A stretch of DNA of 64,000 bases from Malania oleifera (Eukaryota; Streptophyta; Magnoliopsida; Santalales; Ximeniaceae), in NCBI RefSeq assembly GCF_029873635.1, contig NC_080423.1, forward strand, positions 110,377,087 to 110,441,086. The letters run 5' to 3'. The position numbers were made by a program, and so were the translations under genes. Numbering within the stretch: the first letter of the stretch is position 1; every line of letters begins with the position of its first letter. A model generated the notes under the pieces. The model searched no databases. It was not told where the DNA came from and saw only the letters and a list, made by a program, of their open reading frames with translations. Below, piece after piece: positions 1-11,700 of this stretch.

Positions 1-1700
1 AAAGGTTTGGAAGTGGGGAGGAGGAGGGGGTGGCTGTTTTTCACCTTCAATTTGCTGATGATACCATGTTCTTTTTAGCTGATCACATATCTTTTTTAAA
101 TATTTTGAGCCTCCTCCAGACCTTTTGAGTAAATTAATTTGGGTAAGAGTGGTAGGTTCTGTTCTTAATCCGAGTGTTGGTAGAGTTATGGACCTGGCCT
201 CAGTACAGGTCGTTGTATTTTGGATTGGCCATTGTTTTAATTTAAGAGTCCTTTTGGATGATCATCCTAGATAGAGGAGCTTTTGCATCCAGTAGTGGAG
301 AGGATGTCCAAGCATTTAGATGGTTGGAAAGGTGTATTATTTTCTTGCAGGGGTTGAAATACACTTGTTTAGGCTTGTCTTGCTAGGACGCCCCCCTTTG
401 TTCTTTGGACTGCTAGTAAGCTCGAGAAAATTATGAGAGATTTCCTTTGGTTAGGGGTCAGGGGACGAGGCTCATTTGGTTGGTTGGGATGTGGTGTGTA
501 AGTCTAAAATGGAGTTTGGTTTGGGTCTTGGAAAATTGGTGTCTAAAAACACAGCTATCATGGCTAAATTGCTTTGGCGGTTCCCTTGGAGGATTCATCC
601 CTTTGGCATAGAGTCATTAAAAGTAACTTTGGGTTGCATGTGAATGGTTGGGATACTAACTTGGGATCTAGATGTTCTTCGGAAAGTCCATGGAGATCTA
701 TCTCTCATATTTATCCCCTCTTTATTCCTCACGCTAAGTTTGTTCCAGGTGAGGGTTCTCGTATACGTTTTTAGGAAGATCTTTGGGTGGGGGAATGTGG
801 CTTTGTCCACTTCTTCTCCTCGTCTTTATTGCTTGAGTTCGGGGCATAATGTTGCTATTACTTCTCTTTTGTTGTTTCGGATGGTGCTACCTTCTTGAGA
901 TTTTCACTTTTATAGATCTCTTAATGATAGGGAGGTGGATAAGCGCCTTTTTTTTTTTTGCTGCTGACATTGACTAATTATCACCTCTTTTTTGGAGCGA
1001 ATTGTTGTTCTTGGTCTTTTGATTTGGGGGTTTATTCTTGCAAATCCTTTTGCGATTTTTTAACTAGTTCTAATTTTTCTTTTGCTCCATAAAAAATCTG
1101 GAAGGCCAAAGTTTCCACCAATATTAAGGCTTTAGTTGATTAGTTGTGCTTAATGGAGTCAACACCAATGACTTGTTGTAGAAGGCTTTTGAAGGCACTT
1201 CCTCTAAATGTATGCATTTTATGCTTTAATTGTTCAAAAACAACTTCTCATTTGTTTTTATGGTGTGATTTTTCTTGTAAAGAGTGGAACAAACCTTTTG
1301 GTTTATTGAGAGAAAGTTGGGTTTGCCCGGGTATGGTGGGGGCCTTATTAGCAGTTCCTTTTTTTATCCTGATCGGGAAAATGGTTTTGTAGCATTATGA
1401 TTGGAGCCTAGCCTGTCTTTTTTCTGGGAAGAAGCTGAATATTTTGTTGTTATCTGAAAAAATCCATTACCTGGCTTTGTTATGGTGTGTTGTTTTTGGC
1501 TGTTTGAAAGGAGTGAGCTTCTCACATATCCAATGGAATGACTTTCTTTGTTGGTTTGACTGGTGTTTTTTCCTTTATTTATTTTTTAATTCTTTTTGTT
1601 TTTGTTTCGATTAAGAGGATTTCTTATTCTCATGTTTTGTACATTCTTGTTTTTTTAATTAATTTTTTCTTTTTCCATCAATAAATAAATAAATAAATAA
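1..1700 (+). mobile_element. 3' end of an L1-type LINE, decayed
   Basis: The translated fragments between about 570 and 1390 read like the extreme C-terminus of plant L1-like LINE polyproteins, the zf-RVT region after the reverse transcriptase. Examples are LWHRVIKSNFGLHVNGW at 598-650 and the cysteine/histidine-rich stretch CILCFNCSKTTSHLFLW near 1216-1265. Several frameshifts and stops break the frame. The copy ends in a short (AATA)n tail at about 1679-1700, as expected of LINE 3' ends. Its 5' end lies outside the window. It is probably an insertion in a VHA-C intron, which is an inference because the first VHA-C exons are not visible. Confidence 0.7.
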
Positions 1701-1979
1701 ATTTCTCAACATTTTGCTCAACATTCTTTGATAACTTAAATTGACAAACTTCGATTAGATAGGATGAGTCATTTTTCACAATTCAAAGGATGAATTTCCT
1801 AGGGTAGTTTTAAAATTATTCATAGTGAATTTAGTTATTTTAGTGATTGTATGTGTGCATGCATGCATGTTTGTGTCGATTTTTGAGTCTAAATAACTAA
1901 TCACATGGTCTGTAATTATAATCACATTTCCAATAACATTAGGTGGTTAGATTTATTGATTGATTTTTACTATACATGG

Positions 1980-4133
1980 TGTTAACTTTGGTGTATTCCC
2001 AAGAGGGGGGGGGGGTGAATTGCAATTTTAAACTTTTCTCCTAGGTTAAGTTAGAAGTCAATGTGATTTGGTAACTTAGGGTCTTTTTATACAAATCCCA
2101 AATGCGCAGATAATATAAGATGTGGAAATTTAAATCATGCGCATCATTCACATCATAACAAACACGTGCGATAAATATAAAGTGCGGAAATATAAACAGA
2201 CACACGATATGTTATCGGGGTTCAGCCAACTGTGCCTACGTCCTCGCCTTGGCTACACCAGCACAAGGATTACACTATAAGCTCACTTAACGGGTGGAGC
2301 GGCACCGTTTATAATCAGGTCAATTAAAGGGGCTGACCTCAACCAACACGCTTTATCAAGATGACACACCTAACTTTCCTAACCGTGTTTAAGCCAATTC
2401 GGGACTATTCAACAGGGCTAGTATCCTGTATCCCTCTTCAGGCCCGCGCTTAGAATACAACCAATGTGTATAAAATTTGTGTACGGAAATATGCTTCTTA
2501 CACAAGCAGGTATGTGTACCAATACAACTCAATATAATCAATGCACCTCAATGATGTAATAACTATAAGCTCGGTGCTCTACATGTGCAATCAACACTCA
2601 ATATTATGGATAATTTGAAATATGCACAAGAGTGTATAAACAAGATTTTCTTTGAAACAAAATGCAAAATATCTCAATGTAAGCTTAGGGTTTCAAAGAT
2701 GTCAATCAGAGTATTCAAACAACCTCAAAAATATTTTCTCAAATGTATCTAGCACAAGAGTTGTTTAAAATCTAGTTTTGTAAAATATTTTGCACACAAA
2801 AATAAAGTTATAGGAATCTTGCAATGACAATGCAAAGATCCATAAGCTTATGAGTTTATCCCAACACAAGATTTTATCAATAAAAATCTGTGGGATAAAC
2901 TATGTCAAACTCCCCAAAATCAATATTAAATATTCAAGCAAGACAATGAGAGTATTAGCAATGCCTAATAAGCACTAGCACACAAAATATACTCACAATG
3001 CTAAGATGTATCAAGGGAATGAATATATGAGAGCATTTGGAGTGGAGTAGGCAAAAATAGGTTTTTGAGGTTTAGAGGATATTTGCTAATTGTTTTGCTA
3101 ATCTCATGCTAATTTTTGCAAACGAAGGGCTATATATAGAAGTAGGAAAAATTATAGCCGTTGGGGACATATAGGATATTCTTAGGATTGTTTTAAAACA
3201 TTTTAGCATAATTAATCCTATTTAAAAAATTAAACCACGGTCAAAATAATGGGGCAACCCGAGAGCACCGGTCGACCGAAGGAAGTTCGGTTGACCGAGC
3301 TATGCATGGTTCGGTTGATCGGGAACAAATTGAACTACAAATTTGGTCGACCGGACTTGTAAGTCCAAGGGCGATTTTTTCATTTGGTGCGGTTCAGTCA
3401 ATCGGGAACCATTTAAACTATCTAGGTCGGTCGACCAGACCGTTGAGTTCTCACACGTGGGAACTCGGTTGACCAGGGTGTTGTTATTCATTTTGGGCAC
3501 GGTCGACCAGATGGTCAAAATGTTGACTCCTAGAGAGTTCGGTTGACTGGGTGAAAATAAACTGGACAAGTTCGGTTGATCGGAGCATGGTCAAATTGTT
3601 GACCCGAACCCGGTTCAGTCGACCGGGAGGATTTTGTACTAACAAGTACGGTCGACCGAATGTGTATTTTTCATACATTTCAGTTCTTCTTAATTATGCA
3701 ATCACCCTAATCAAATGACCAAACATATATATGCATGATTGAGTGTCGTAGGGTCATTTCTAGGCCTTTTTAAGGACACCGAAAAAGGCCTAGAAATGAC
3801 CCTAGGACTTAGAGTGGGTGTTCCCTAAGGTCCATTTATGGTCTTGATTTTGTGTAGGGACTTAGAGTCGTTCTAAGGTCTTTGAGTTTGTACTTCATAC
3901 ATGCATGATATGCATTAAATATTGCAGATATTTTTCTCTTAATTACTATTACAGACCCGAATTGGATGATAATATAAATTACAACATCAACTAATCTTCA
4001 AGGTCTTTAGGCTTCAAGTTTTCACGTGCCATCAATGTATCTACTAATATAAACCTGCACATGAACTAGAAAGTCGTCAAATACTTGAGTATTTGTCATT
4101 ATCAAAATCGGGATATGACCCATAGGGTCAACA
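1980..4133 (-). mobile_element. Solo LTR, copia-like (SIRE/Maximus-like), 2.15 kb
   Basis: It starts TGTTAAC and ends GTCAACA, a TG...CA pair with short inverted termini. It is flanked by CATGG (1975-1979) and CACGG (4134-4138), a 5-bp duplication with one change. Read on the minus strand it begins TGTTGACCC...TTTTGATAATGACAAA and ends with an AATTCACCCCC...CTCTTGG motif, which I associate with plant SIRE-like copia LTRs; that family name is inference. A TATATATA box on the minus strand (about 3131-3138) lies downstream of an array of about 12 GGTCGACCG-type palindromes at 3250-3660. A second copy spans 41837-53305. No internal domain is attached, so this is a solo LTR. Confidence 0.72.
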
Positions 4134-4199
4134 CACGGCCAATCAAGTAACTCTTAATATGATGGACGACACAAGCAAATTTTTGAAAAGTCAACCTTT

Positions 4200-5371
4200 T
4201 AACTCATTCAACTAGGTTACTTGGTCAGCTTGACTTGAGTTATCAGTGAGACCTACTGGTTGAGATGGCATGTATGGCCATGTCAAACTAATTATTTGCT
4301 TGTTCATTTTGGGCTACTAGTAATTGCGTGCACGTGATTGCATGTGGATAATATTGTATAAAACATTTTTATAATACTTAATAAATTTTAGATATATTTT
4401 GAAAATAAATTAGTAATATATGGTCATAATTTAGTTTAAGAATATTAAAGTATGAATATTCCAAGTTATTAATAAAACACCATGTAATACTCCACGGCCT
4501 TTTTAAATCATTGTTAATAACACTTAAAAAAAAAAATCTTATGATGAAGTAGAGGATAAGGATCTCAGTAGTGGAATGGGTGGTTTTAAGCATGTGGAGT
4601 TTCATTTGCTATTTTACCCCCATGAGAATTCAATCCAATAATGAGACCTCTTTTAGGTGGATGCCTATCCCTCTCATCTTGTAACCTAGTCCCCAGATGT
4701 AAAATCTCTTGATTATATGGGCTGATTTTCTTATTATAGGGATCAATTAGACTCGCCGCTTCTTTAAAAATGTTGTCTCAGAAAAAAATATTTTATTTAT
4801 TCTTGAAAAAAATAAAATGGAGACACTACCAGCTTCCCCATTTTTGAATCAAGAGAAGGTCCCTTTCCGATCCATTGCTGTCCCAGTACTAATTCATGTT
4901 TGTTTAATATTACTGACTATTTTTTACAGATTTTTTATTTGCAATTCTTTTGTAAGAATTATCTTAACAGAGTTCATGGTGCATGGGTATGTATGCTTGT
5001 GTTTGTGTGTGTGTTTTGTTGTTGTATGTGTTAAATTACCACTTTACCTAAAACTAATGCTGTTAGGTTGTGTGGGCTAACAATGTATATCAGGCTTTAA
5101 CATTCCTTCCACATCCAGCCTGATTGCACGTGAGAGATGAAAAAATATGTTAAATAACACTGATAAATTTTAACCACCACACAACAGATGTGGGCAACAA
5201 GACTAGAATCTAGGACCTCCTGGTAACTATCGCTTTGATACCATTTTAAGCAACTGCTTTACCTAAAAGCTTAAGCTGTTAGCTTATAGGCAAACTATGT
5301 ATATCAAGTTCTATCCTGAATAACATTGGTTTAGCTTATTCCATCCCTTTTTTTGGTTTAGATTAGAAAAA
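4200..5371. other. No gene recognised; repeat-derived stretch
   Basis: No exon of VHA-C or any other recognisable coding sequence was found. Sequence at about 5040-5310 (a block around a GATACCATTTTAAGCAAC motif) resembles 8540-8820 and, in the opposite orientation, parts of 29290-29775, so it belongs to a dispersed repeat family. The open frame at 4817-5080 has no recognisable similarity. Confidence 0.4.
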
Positions 5372-5674
5372 GGATAAAAGAAACTGACCTCCATCAGTTT
5401 TGGTGAAAAGACATGAACCTCCCTTTAGGATTCAAAAATACCTAGAACCTCCCTTGATATTTCAAAATTTTCAGAGACCTCCCTTGAGGTTTTCTGAAAA
5501 GACAAAGACCTTCCCTTATATTTGTTTTGAGGGGTATAAGTGTTCCAAAAATCAAATGTCGGATAGGTGTATGGAATTTTTGAAACCCTAGGGGTGGATT
5601 GTGGAATTTTTGTAACATTAGGGGAGATCCGTGTCTTTTTGCTAAACCTCATGAGAGGTTAGTGTCTTTTGCCC
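5372..5674. mobile_element. Mutator-like foldback MITE, copy 1
   Basis: The two halves are imperfect inverted repeats. The left end GGATAAAAGAAACTGACCTC pairs with the reverse complement of the right end, GGGCAAAAGACACTAACCTC, and the pairing continues for over 100 bases on each side. It is flanked by a perfect 9-bp direct repeat, TTAGAAAAA, at 5363-5371 and 5675-5683, the duplication length of Mutator-like elements. It has no coding capacity. Related copies lie at 17700-18005, 24880-25135 and 30724-31489. It sits about 120 bp upstream of the first visible VHA-C exon. Confidence 0.75.
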
Positions 5675-5798
5675 TTAGAAAAATTGGGTGGTGCTCTTGC
5701 CACGAGATATTTTTGTGAAATACTTGACTGAGAAAATTGAGTTTTTCTCTGGTGAACCCTCATGTAAAGTTGATCATTATTTGTCTTATCTATGTCAG

Positions 5799-8700
5799 GT
5801 TCGTGTTGCTGAGTATAATAATGTGCGTAGTCAGCTTAATGCCATAAACAGAAAGCAAAGTGGAAGGTATGTCTTATATAAAGCAACTTGACAATAATAT
5901 GATTGCTGCTTTCCAAGATTTAGGCTCTGTAGACTTATGGATTCATTGTGTGGAACATGGATGCTCATTTGCATGTGCTTGCATAATGCAGAATCATGGA
6001 AAATTTTCAGGTGCTTAACTTATTCAAATAACAGCTTCAATGTCATTGGGTAGTCATTAAGCATCTAGTGATAGTCATGTCTTTGTAAAATGTTTGTGAA
6101 TAGAAGGGAATAACACATGTATCAGGTGCAAATAAATCTAGTCATTTTTGTATATGTTGCGTAGTCTGTGTACAAGTGCTCAGCATGCTTACAGTGATGG
6201 GAGAATTGTCTAAGATGTTGTGCTTTTGCTTTAATACAGGATACTGCCACTTGACTTCAAATTTTAGCACAAGGCCTTCTTTATCACGAGTTTTTGGGCT
6301 GATTTTTTGGTTTCAATTATTTCAGCTTAGCTGTTCGTGATCTGTCCAATTTAGTGAAGCCAGAGGACATCATCACTTCAGAACATTTGGTGACGCTTCT
6401 TGCTGTTGTCCCCAAGTATTCACAGAAGGATTGGTTGTCAAGCTATGAGTCTCTTGCGACCTACGTGGTAAAAGCTTTGATTTCTGGCTACATTGTTGAT
6501 GACCACCACTCTTTGAAGCTTGTTTGCACCATGAATCTGTCATTTTACTTTTGCACTTATGATCTATAGTGGTATGATTACTTTATTTGACCGGTTAGTA
6601 AAATTTATTGATGAAATGCATTTCCATTGGTCACGTGTTAAGTGTTTACATGGTTTGCTGGTTTAATTTAATAGTTTTGGTCACGCTAAGCACAGGCCCA
6701 TAGGCCATAAGTAGTAGTGAGAGTATGGACCTAGCCCTAGCCTTTTTGCATGCCATAGTTGCTCATAAGGCTCAAACAGCTAGGGCTTTTTCTGTTGCAC
6801 AGGACCATTGCCTATGTTTTTTTGTTCAATAATTTATATGTTCACCTTAATAATTTAAATTAAATCATTTATCTTCTTTTTTTTATTTTTTCTCTCACTA
6901 CATTCATTTTGATTTAGTAAATACTATTGATTGCTTGATCTAATTCATTTAGGTTCCCAGATCTTCAAAGAAATTGCACGAGGACAATGAATATGCTCTA
7001 TATACTGTAACATTGTTTGCCCGTGTTGCGGATAATTTTAAGGCTGGTGCGAGGGAGAGAAGCTTTCAAGTGAGTTCATCATCGACATAGCTCATTTCTG
7101 ACTGGAGGGATTTTTATATAAACAGTTTTGATATTTCAAACAGTAATGATATTTCATATTATCTGGGAATATCCTTGTTAGTATTCCTGAGTGAAAATCT
7201 TGCAAAAAATTTTTATAAAATTTTGGAATAAATCATTTGTTCTGTACTGGTCTTGGTTGATTGTGTTTTTCTGATTGTGTATGTCGGATACCTCATGTGA
7301 TACAGATTCGTGATTTTGAATATAATCCAGAAACACAGGAGACTCGAAAGCAGGAATTAGAAAAACTGATGCTAGACCAGGACACGTTGAGAAGCTCTCT
7401 TTTGCAATGGTGCTATACCAGCTATGGGGAGGTAATTTTATTGTCTTAAAAGCTTCTTTATACTTTTTTTTTTTTGGTGGCTAATGATTCATTTTAGTAG
7501 TAAAATTTAATTGAATTATTAATTGTTTTCATAGAAGGTATTGAAGGATTGATCTGTGATTGGAATTTTAATGAAGAACTTGGAATCTTCAATGCCATCA
7601 GCTGCTTGTTTTTTGTTGAGGGGGGGGGGGGGGGAGGAGGGGTGGATTTTGTTGGGGTGGGGATTCCTCCTCTACAGGAACACAGGGAGGAAAAAAAGAC
7701 ATTAGTTGAAGACAAAATAATGAAGTATTGAAAAAAAAAGGGAGGGACTTTTTGTACAGAGTTATGGAAATAGTCATCTAAATTAATGGCTCTTTTTTAT
7801 TAAAAAAATCTGCCTCCAAATTTCTATATCTCAGGCTTCAGTTAGAAAAAAATTAAACAAGTCTGGAAGCAGGATCAATAACCTCACTGTAAAGTCTAGA
7901 GTGTAAACTCAACTAAGCCTTAATGTCTATTATTTAGCTGTACGCCTTTCCTTCGGCTAGTGAATGATTAGAGATTTGAGACCATAGTGCTGGTTTTGTG
8001 TAATATTATCTCATTCTGCTGCAACTTCAGTAAGATGTTGAGAACTGATTTTTTTTGGTTTCTTTTTTTCTTTCCCTTGGCAAGTCCATGATTGTGAAAT
8101 TTGAGACCATTGTGCTGGTTTTGTATAATACTATTTTCATTCTACTGCAACTTCAGTAAGATGTTGAGAACTGTTCTTTTTTACTACAAAAGATTGTTCG
8201 GTTATCTTATTATGTTATTTAATTTTTTAATGGGCACCATAAGTTCCAGACATGTGGAAAATGAAGTAGGGATTTATCCAGAAAGCATGATAACTATGTC
8301 TCTAGATTCTATAAAAGAATGTGTGATTACCAATTTTAGAAATTGCTCATGGTGGAAGAAAAAATAAAATTTCTCTTTATCTTGATGTGTCTTCAATGGC
8401 ATTCTTGTTGCTTTTTTTGAACTTAGCAAATAGGATACATAAGGCTAAATGTTGGAGGTTTATCAACACACTAATCCTAGGAAAATTTTGAAATTTTAAA
8501 TATATGACTTAGATTTTTGGTTGCGCATAATGATAGTCCTTGTTAGATGACCACTTTATCTAAAAGCTTAAGCCATTAGATTGTGGGCCATCTATCCATG
8601 TCAAGCTTTAACAATCCCCTGCATGCTGAGAGATAAAATAACGATAAATAACACCTATTGCAGGGAATAAGATAAATTTTAATACAACATAATAAACGTG

Positions 8701-11700
8701 GGCAACATGACTTGAACCTAAGATTTCCTGGCAACCATGTATCTCATTCCATTAAATTGCTACTTTACTAAAAGAAGTTGTGAAGTTGCAGACCAAAATT
8801 TTATATCAAGCTTTAACAAGCTTCTTATCTCCTCTTTCTTTCATTTCCTTGGTCAAAGATTTTTGGTGGCATGTATGCATGAAAAATGTTAAGCTGTACA
8901 AGACTAGTGATAAGATTTTGTTTCCTTGTTTTTGTTGTTGGTGTTGTTTTTCTTTTTTCTTTTTTTGGTGGGACTAAGGTTTTCAAATTTGAGGATGGAC
9001 TAGAACAAAATGTCGTAAGGACTTTGAAACTTTTCATTTTTTTTTGGGTCTTTTATGTGCAAATTAAGTTTGGACGAATTAAAATATTGAAGTCCAATTC
9101 ATCGATCTTAACTGAATATGGCTGGACTGTATTTTTATTTTGAAGAATAATATTTTTCAATATTTTTCTGGTAGCAATTTTTTAAAATATCCATTGTTAG
9201 AACATATGCAACATGGTTAGAATTAAATAGGTATTGTCAATCTATTGTCAGATTTATTCAACAAGTGCAATGACCATTTCTTTTTATTGAATATGAATTG
9301 TTTGTCATTTATGCTGTGTTTCAGAATTAGGAAAAAAAAATCATATTCTTCTAAGCTTAAAAATAGGGAATTTATTTCTGTTAGGATAAATAGCCTATTA
9401 ATGTCTGATCCAATATTTTAAATGTCTCGATAGTATTTGCTAGGATATTTTTCTTTATTTCTGTTATTTAATTCGGTTTGATGATACTAACTTAACGGTG
9501 TCAGCAGTCATAGTTAGAGAAATTGATAAATCAAGATTTAAACTTTGGTACACTAGAAAAGAAAAATATAAGAATGGAGTTGGAATTATTATAGACAAAA
9601 ACTTAAAAGATAGTGTTGTTGATGTAAATAGAGTAGGGGATAGAATTACAAAAATCAAGATTGTATTAGGACAAGAGATAATAAATATTATTAGTGCTTA
9701 TGCTCTTCAAGTCAGCTTAGCAAAAAATCTTAAGAGACAATTTTGGAAAGATATGGATAGTATTATACAAGGCATACCGGAGACTAAGAAAATATTTATA
9801 GGAGGAGATTTGAATGGACACGTTGGAAGGGATAATAAAAATTATGAGAGGATAAATAGAGGATATGGATATGGAGACAAAAATGAGCCTGGGGAGATGA
9901 TCTTAGTCATATGATTTTAGTATAACGAATACTTGCTTTAAGAAGAGAGAAGAACACTTAATAACCTTTAAAAGTGGACAAAATAGAAATCAAATAGATT
10001 TTTTTTTTTTTTACTAGGAAGGTAGATCGTTTATCATGCAAGGATTGTAAAGTTATTCCAGGTGAAAGCCTAACCACACAACACAGAGTCTTAGTGTTAG
10101 ATATATGTATTAAAAAATGGAAGAAAAAGGATAAAATAAACTAGTGTAAGAGAACTAGATGGTGGAACCTAAAAGGAGAAAATATAATAAAGATTAAAAA
10201 TAAAATGATCAAAGATGGGGATTGGATCATAGAGGATGGGATAGATACAAATACTCTTTGGAATAGATTAACTAGCTCTATTAAAAAGATAGCAAAAGAG
10301 ATTTTAGGTGAATCAAGGGGAAGATTCTCGAATAGCAAAGAAAGTTAGTGGTGGGATAAAGATGTACAAAAAGCCGTAAAGACAAAAATAATTTGGTATA
10401 AAACGTGTAACAAATGTAGAAACATGGATAACTTTGAAAATGTAAGGAGGTGAGAAAAGTAGCAAAAAAGGCCGTTAGTGAAGTTAAATACAGATTATTT
10501 AATAGTTTGTATGATAGGTTAGATACAAAAGAAGGGAAAGAGATATATTTAAACTTGCTAAAGCTAGAGAAAAGAAGAGTAAGGATTTAGGAAATGTAAA
10601 ATGTATAAAAAGTGATGATGATATTGTCTTGATTAAGGACGAAGACATTAAAGAAAGATGACAAAGTTACTTTAGAAAGTTGTTTAATGAAAACCAAATA
10701 GAAGGCTTAAACTTAAAATTATCAAATGAAGAAAAGATTAAAAATATGAGATTTATTTGTAAAATTAAAGTTAATGAAGTTAAGTTTGCACTAAAAAAGA
10801 TGAAAAATGGGAAAACTATAGGACCAGATAACGTCACAATTGAAGTTTAGAAATGCTTAGGTGATAACGGAATTATATGGTTAACTAATTTATTTAATAC
10901 AATTATAAAAACTAAGAAAATGTCAAATGAATAGAGGAAAAGTACTTTAATACCTATATACAAGAATAAAGGAGATATTCAAAATTGTAATAACTATCAT
11001 GGAATTAAACTTATAAGTCATACGATAAAACTATGAAAAATGGTAGTTGAACAAAGATTAATGTTAGAAATGAAGGTCTCAGAAAATCAATTTGGTTTTA
11101 TGCCTAGAAGATCTACCACAAAAGTTATATATCTTTTAAGAAGACTAATGAAAAAGTTTTGGGAAAAGAAGAGGGACTTGCATATGATATTTATTGACCT
11201 AGAGAAAGCATATGATAGGATACCTAGATAAGTTCTACGGTGGGTTTTAGAAACAAAAGGGTGTATGTAGTAGGCATACTAATGTCATTAAGGGTGTGTA
11301 CGATGGAGTAATGACTAGTTTAAGGACTATAGATGGAGAAACTAGAGAATTTCCAATCACCATAGGTGTACATCAAGGATCTGCTTTAAGCTCGTATCTT
11401 TTTGCTTTAGTGATGGATCAACTAACTAAGAGTATTCAAAAAGAGGTTCCATGATGTATGTTGTTTGCAGATAATATTGTATTAATTGATGAAACTAGGG
11501 ACAGAGTAGAGGCTGAGTTAAAATTATGGAGAGAAGTTTTGGAATCTAGTGGCTTTGGGATAAGTAGAAATAAGATAGAATATATGAAATGTAATTTTAG
11601 TAATGATAGAAGGAATATTGGAGACAAAGTTAAACTTGATGATGAAAAAATAAATAGCACACTTAGATTTCGATACCTTGGATCTATTATGCAAGTTGGA

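Noticed and set aside
4817..5080. 87-residue open frame beginning METLPASPF
   Set aside because: No similarity recognised, hydrophobic low-complexity C-terminus, and it overlaps a dispersed repeat.
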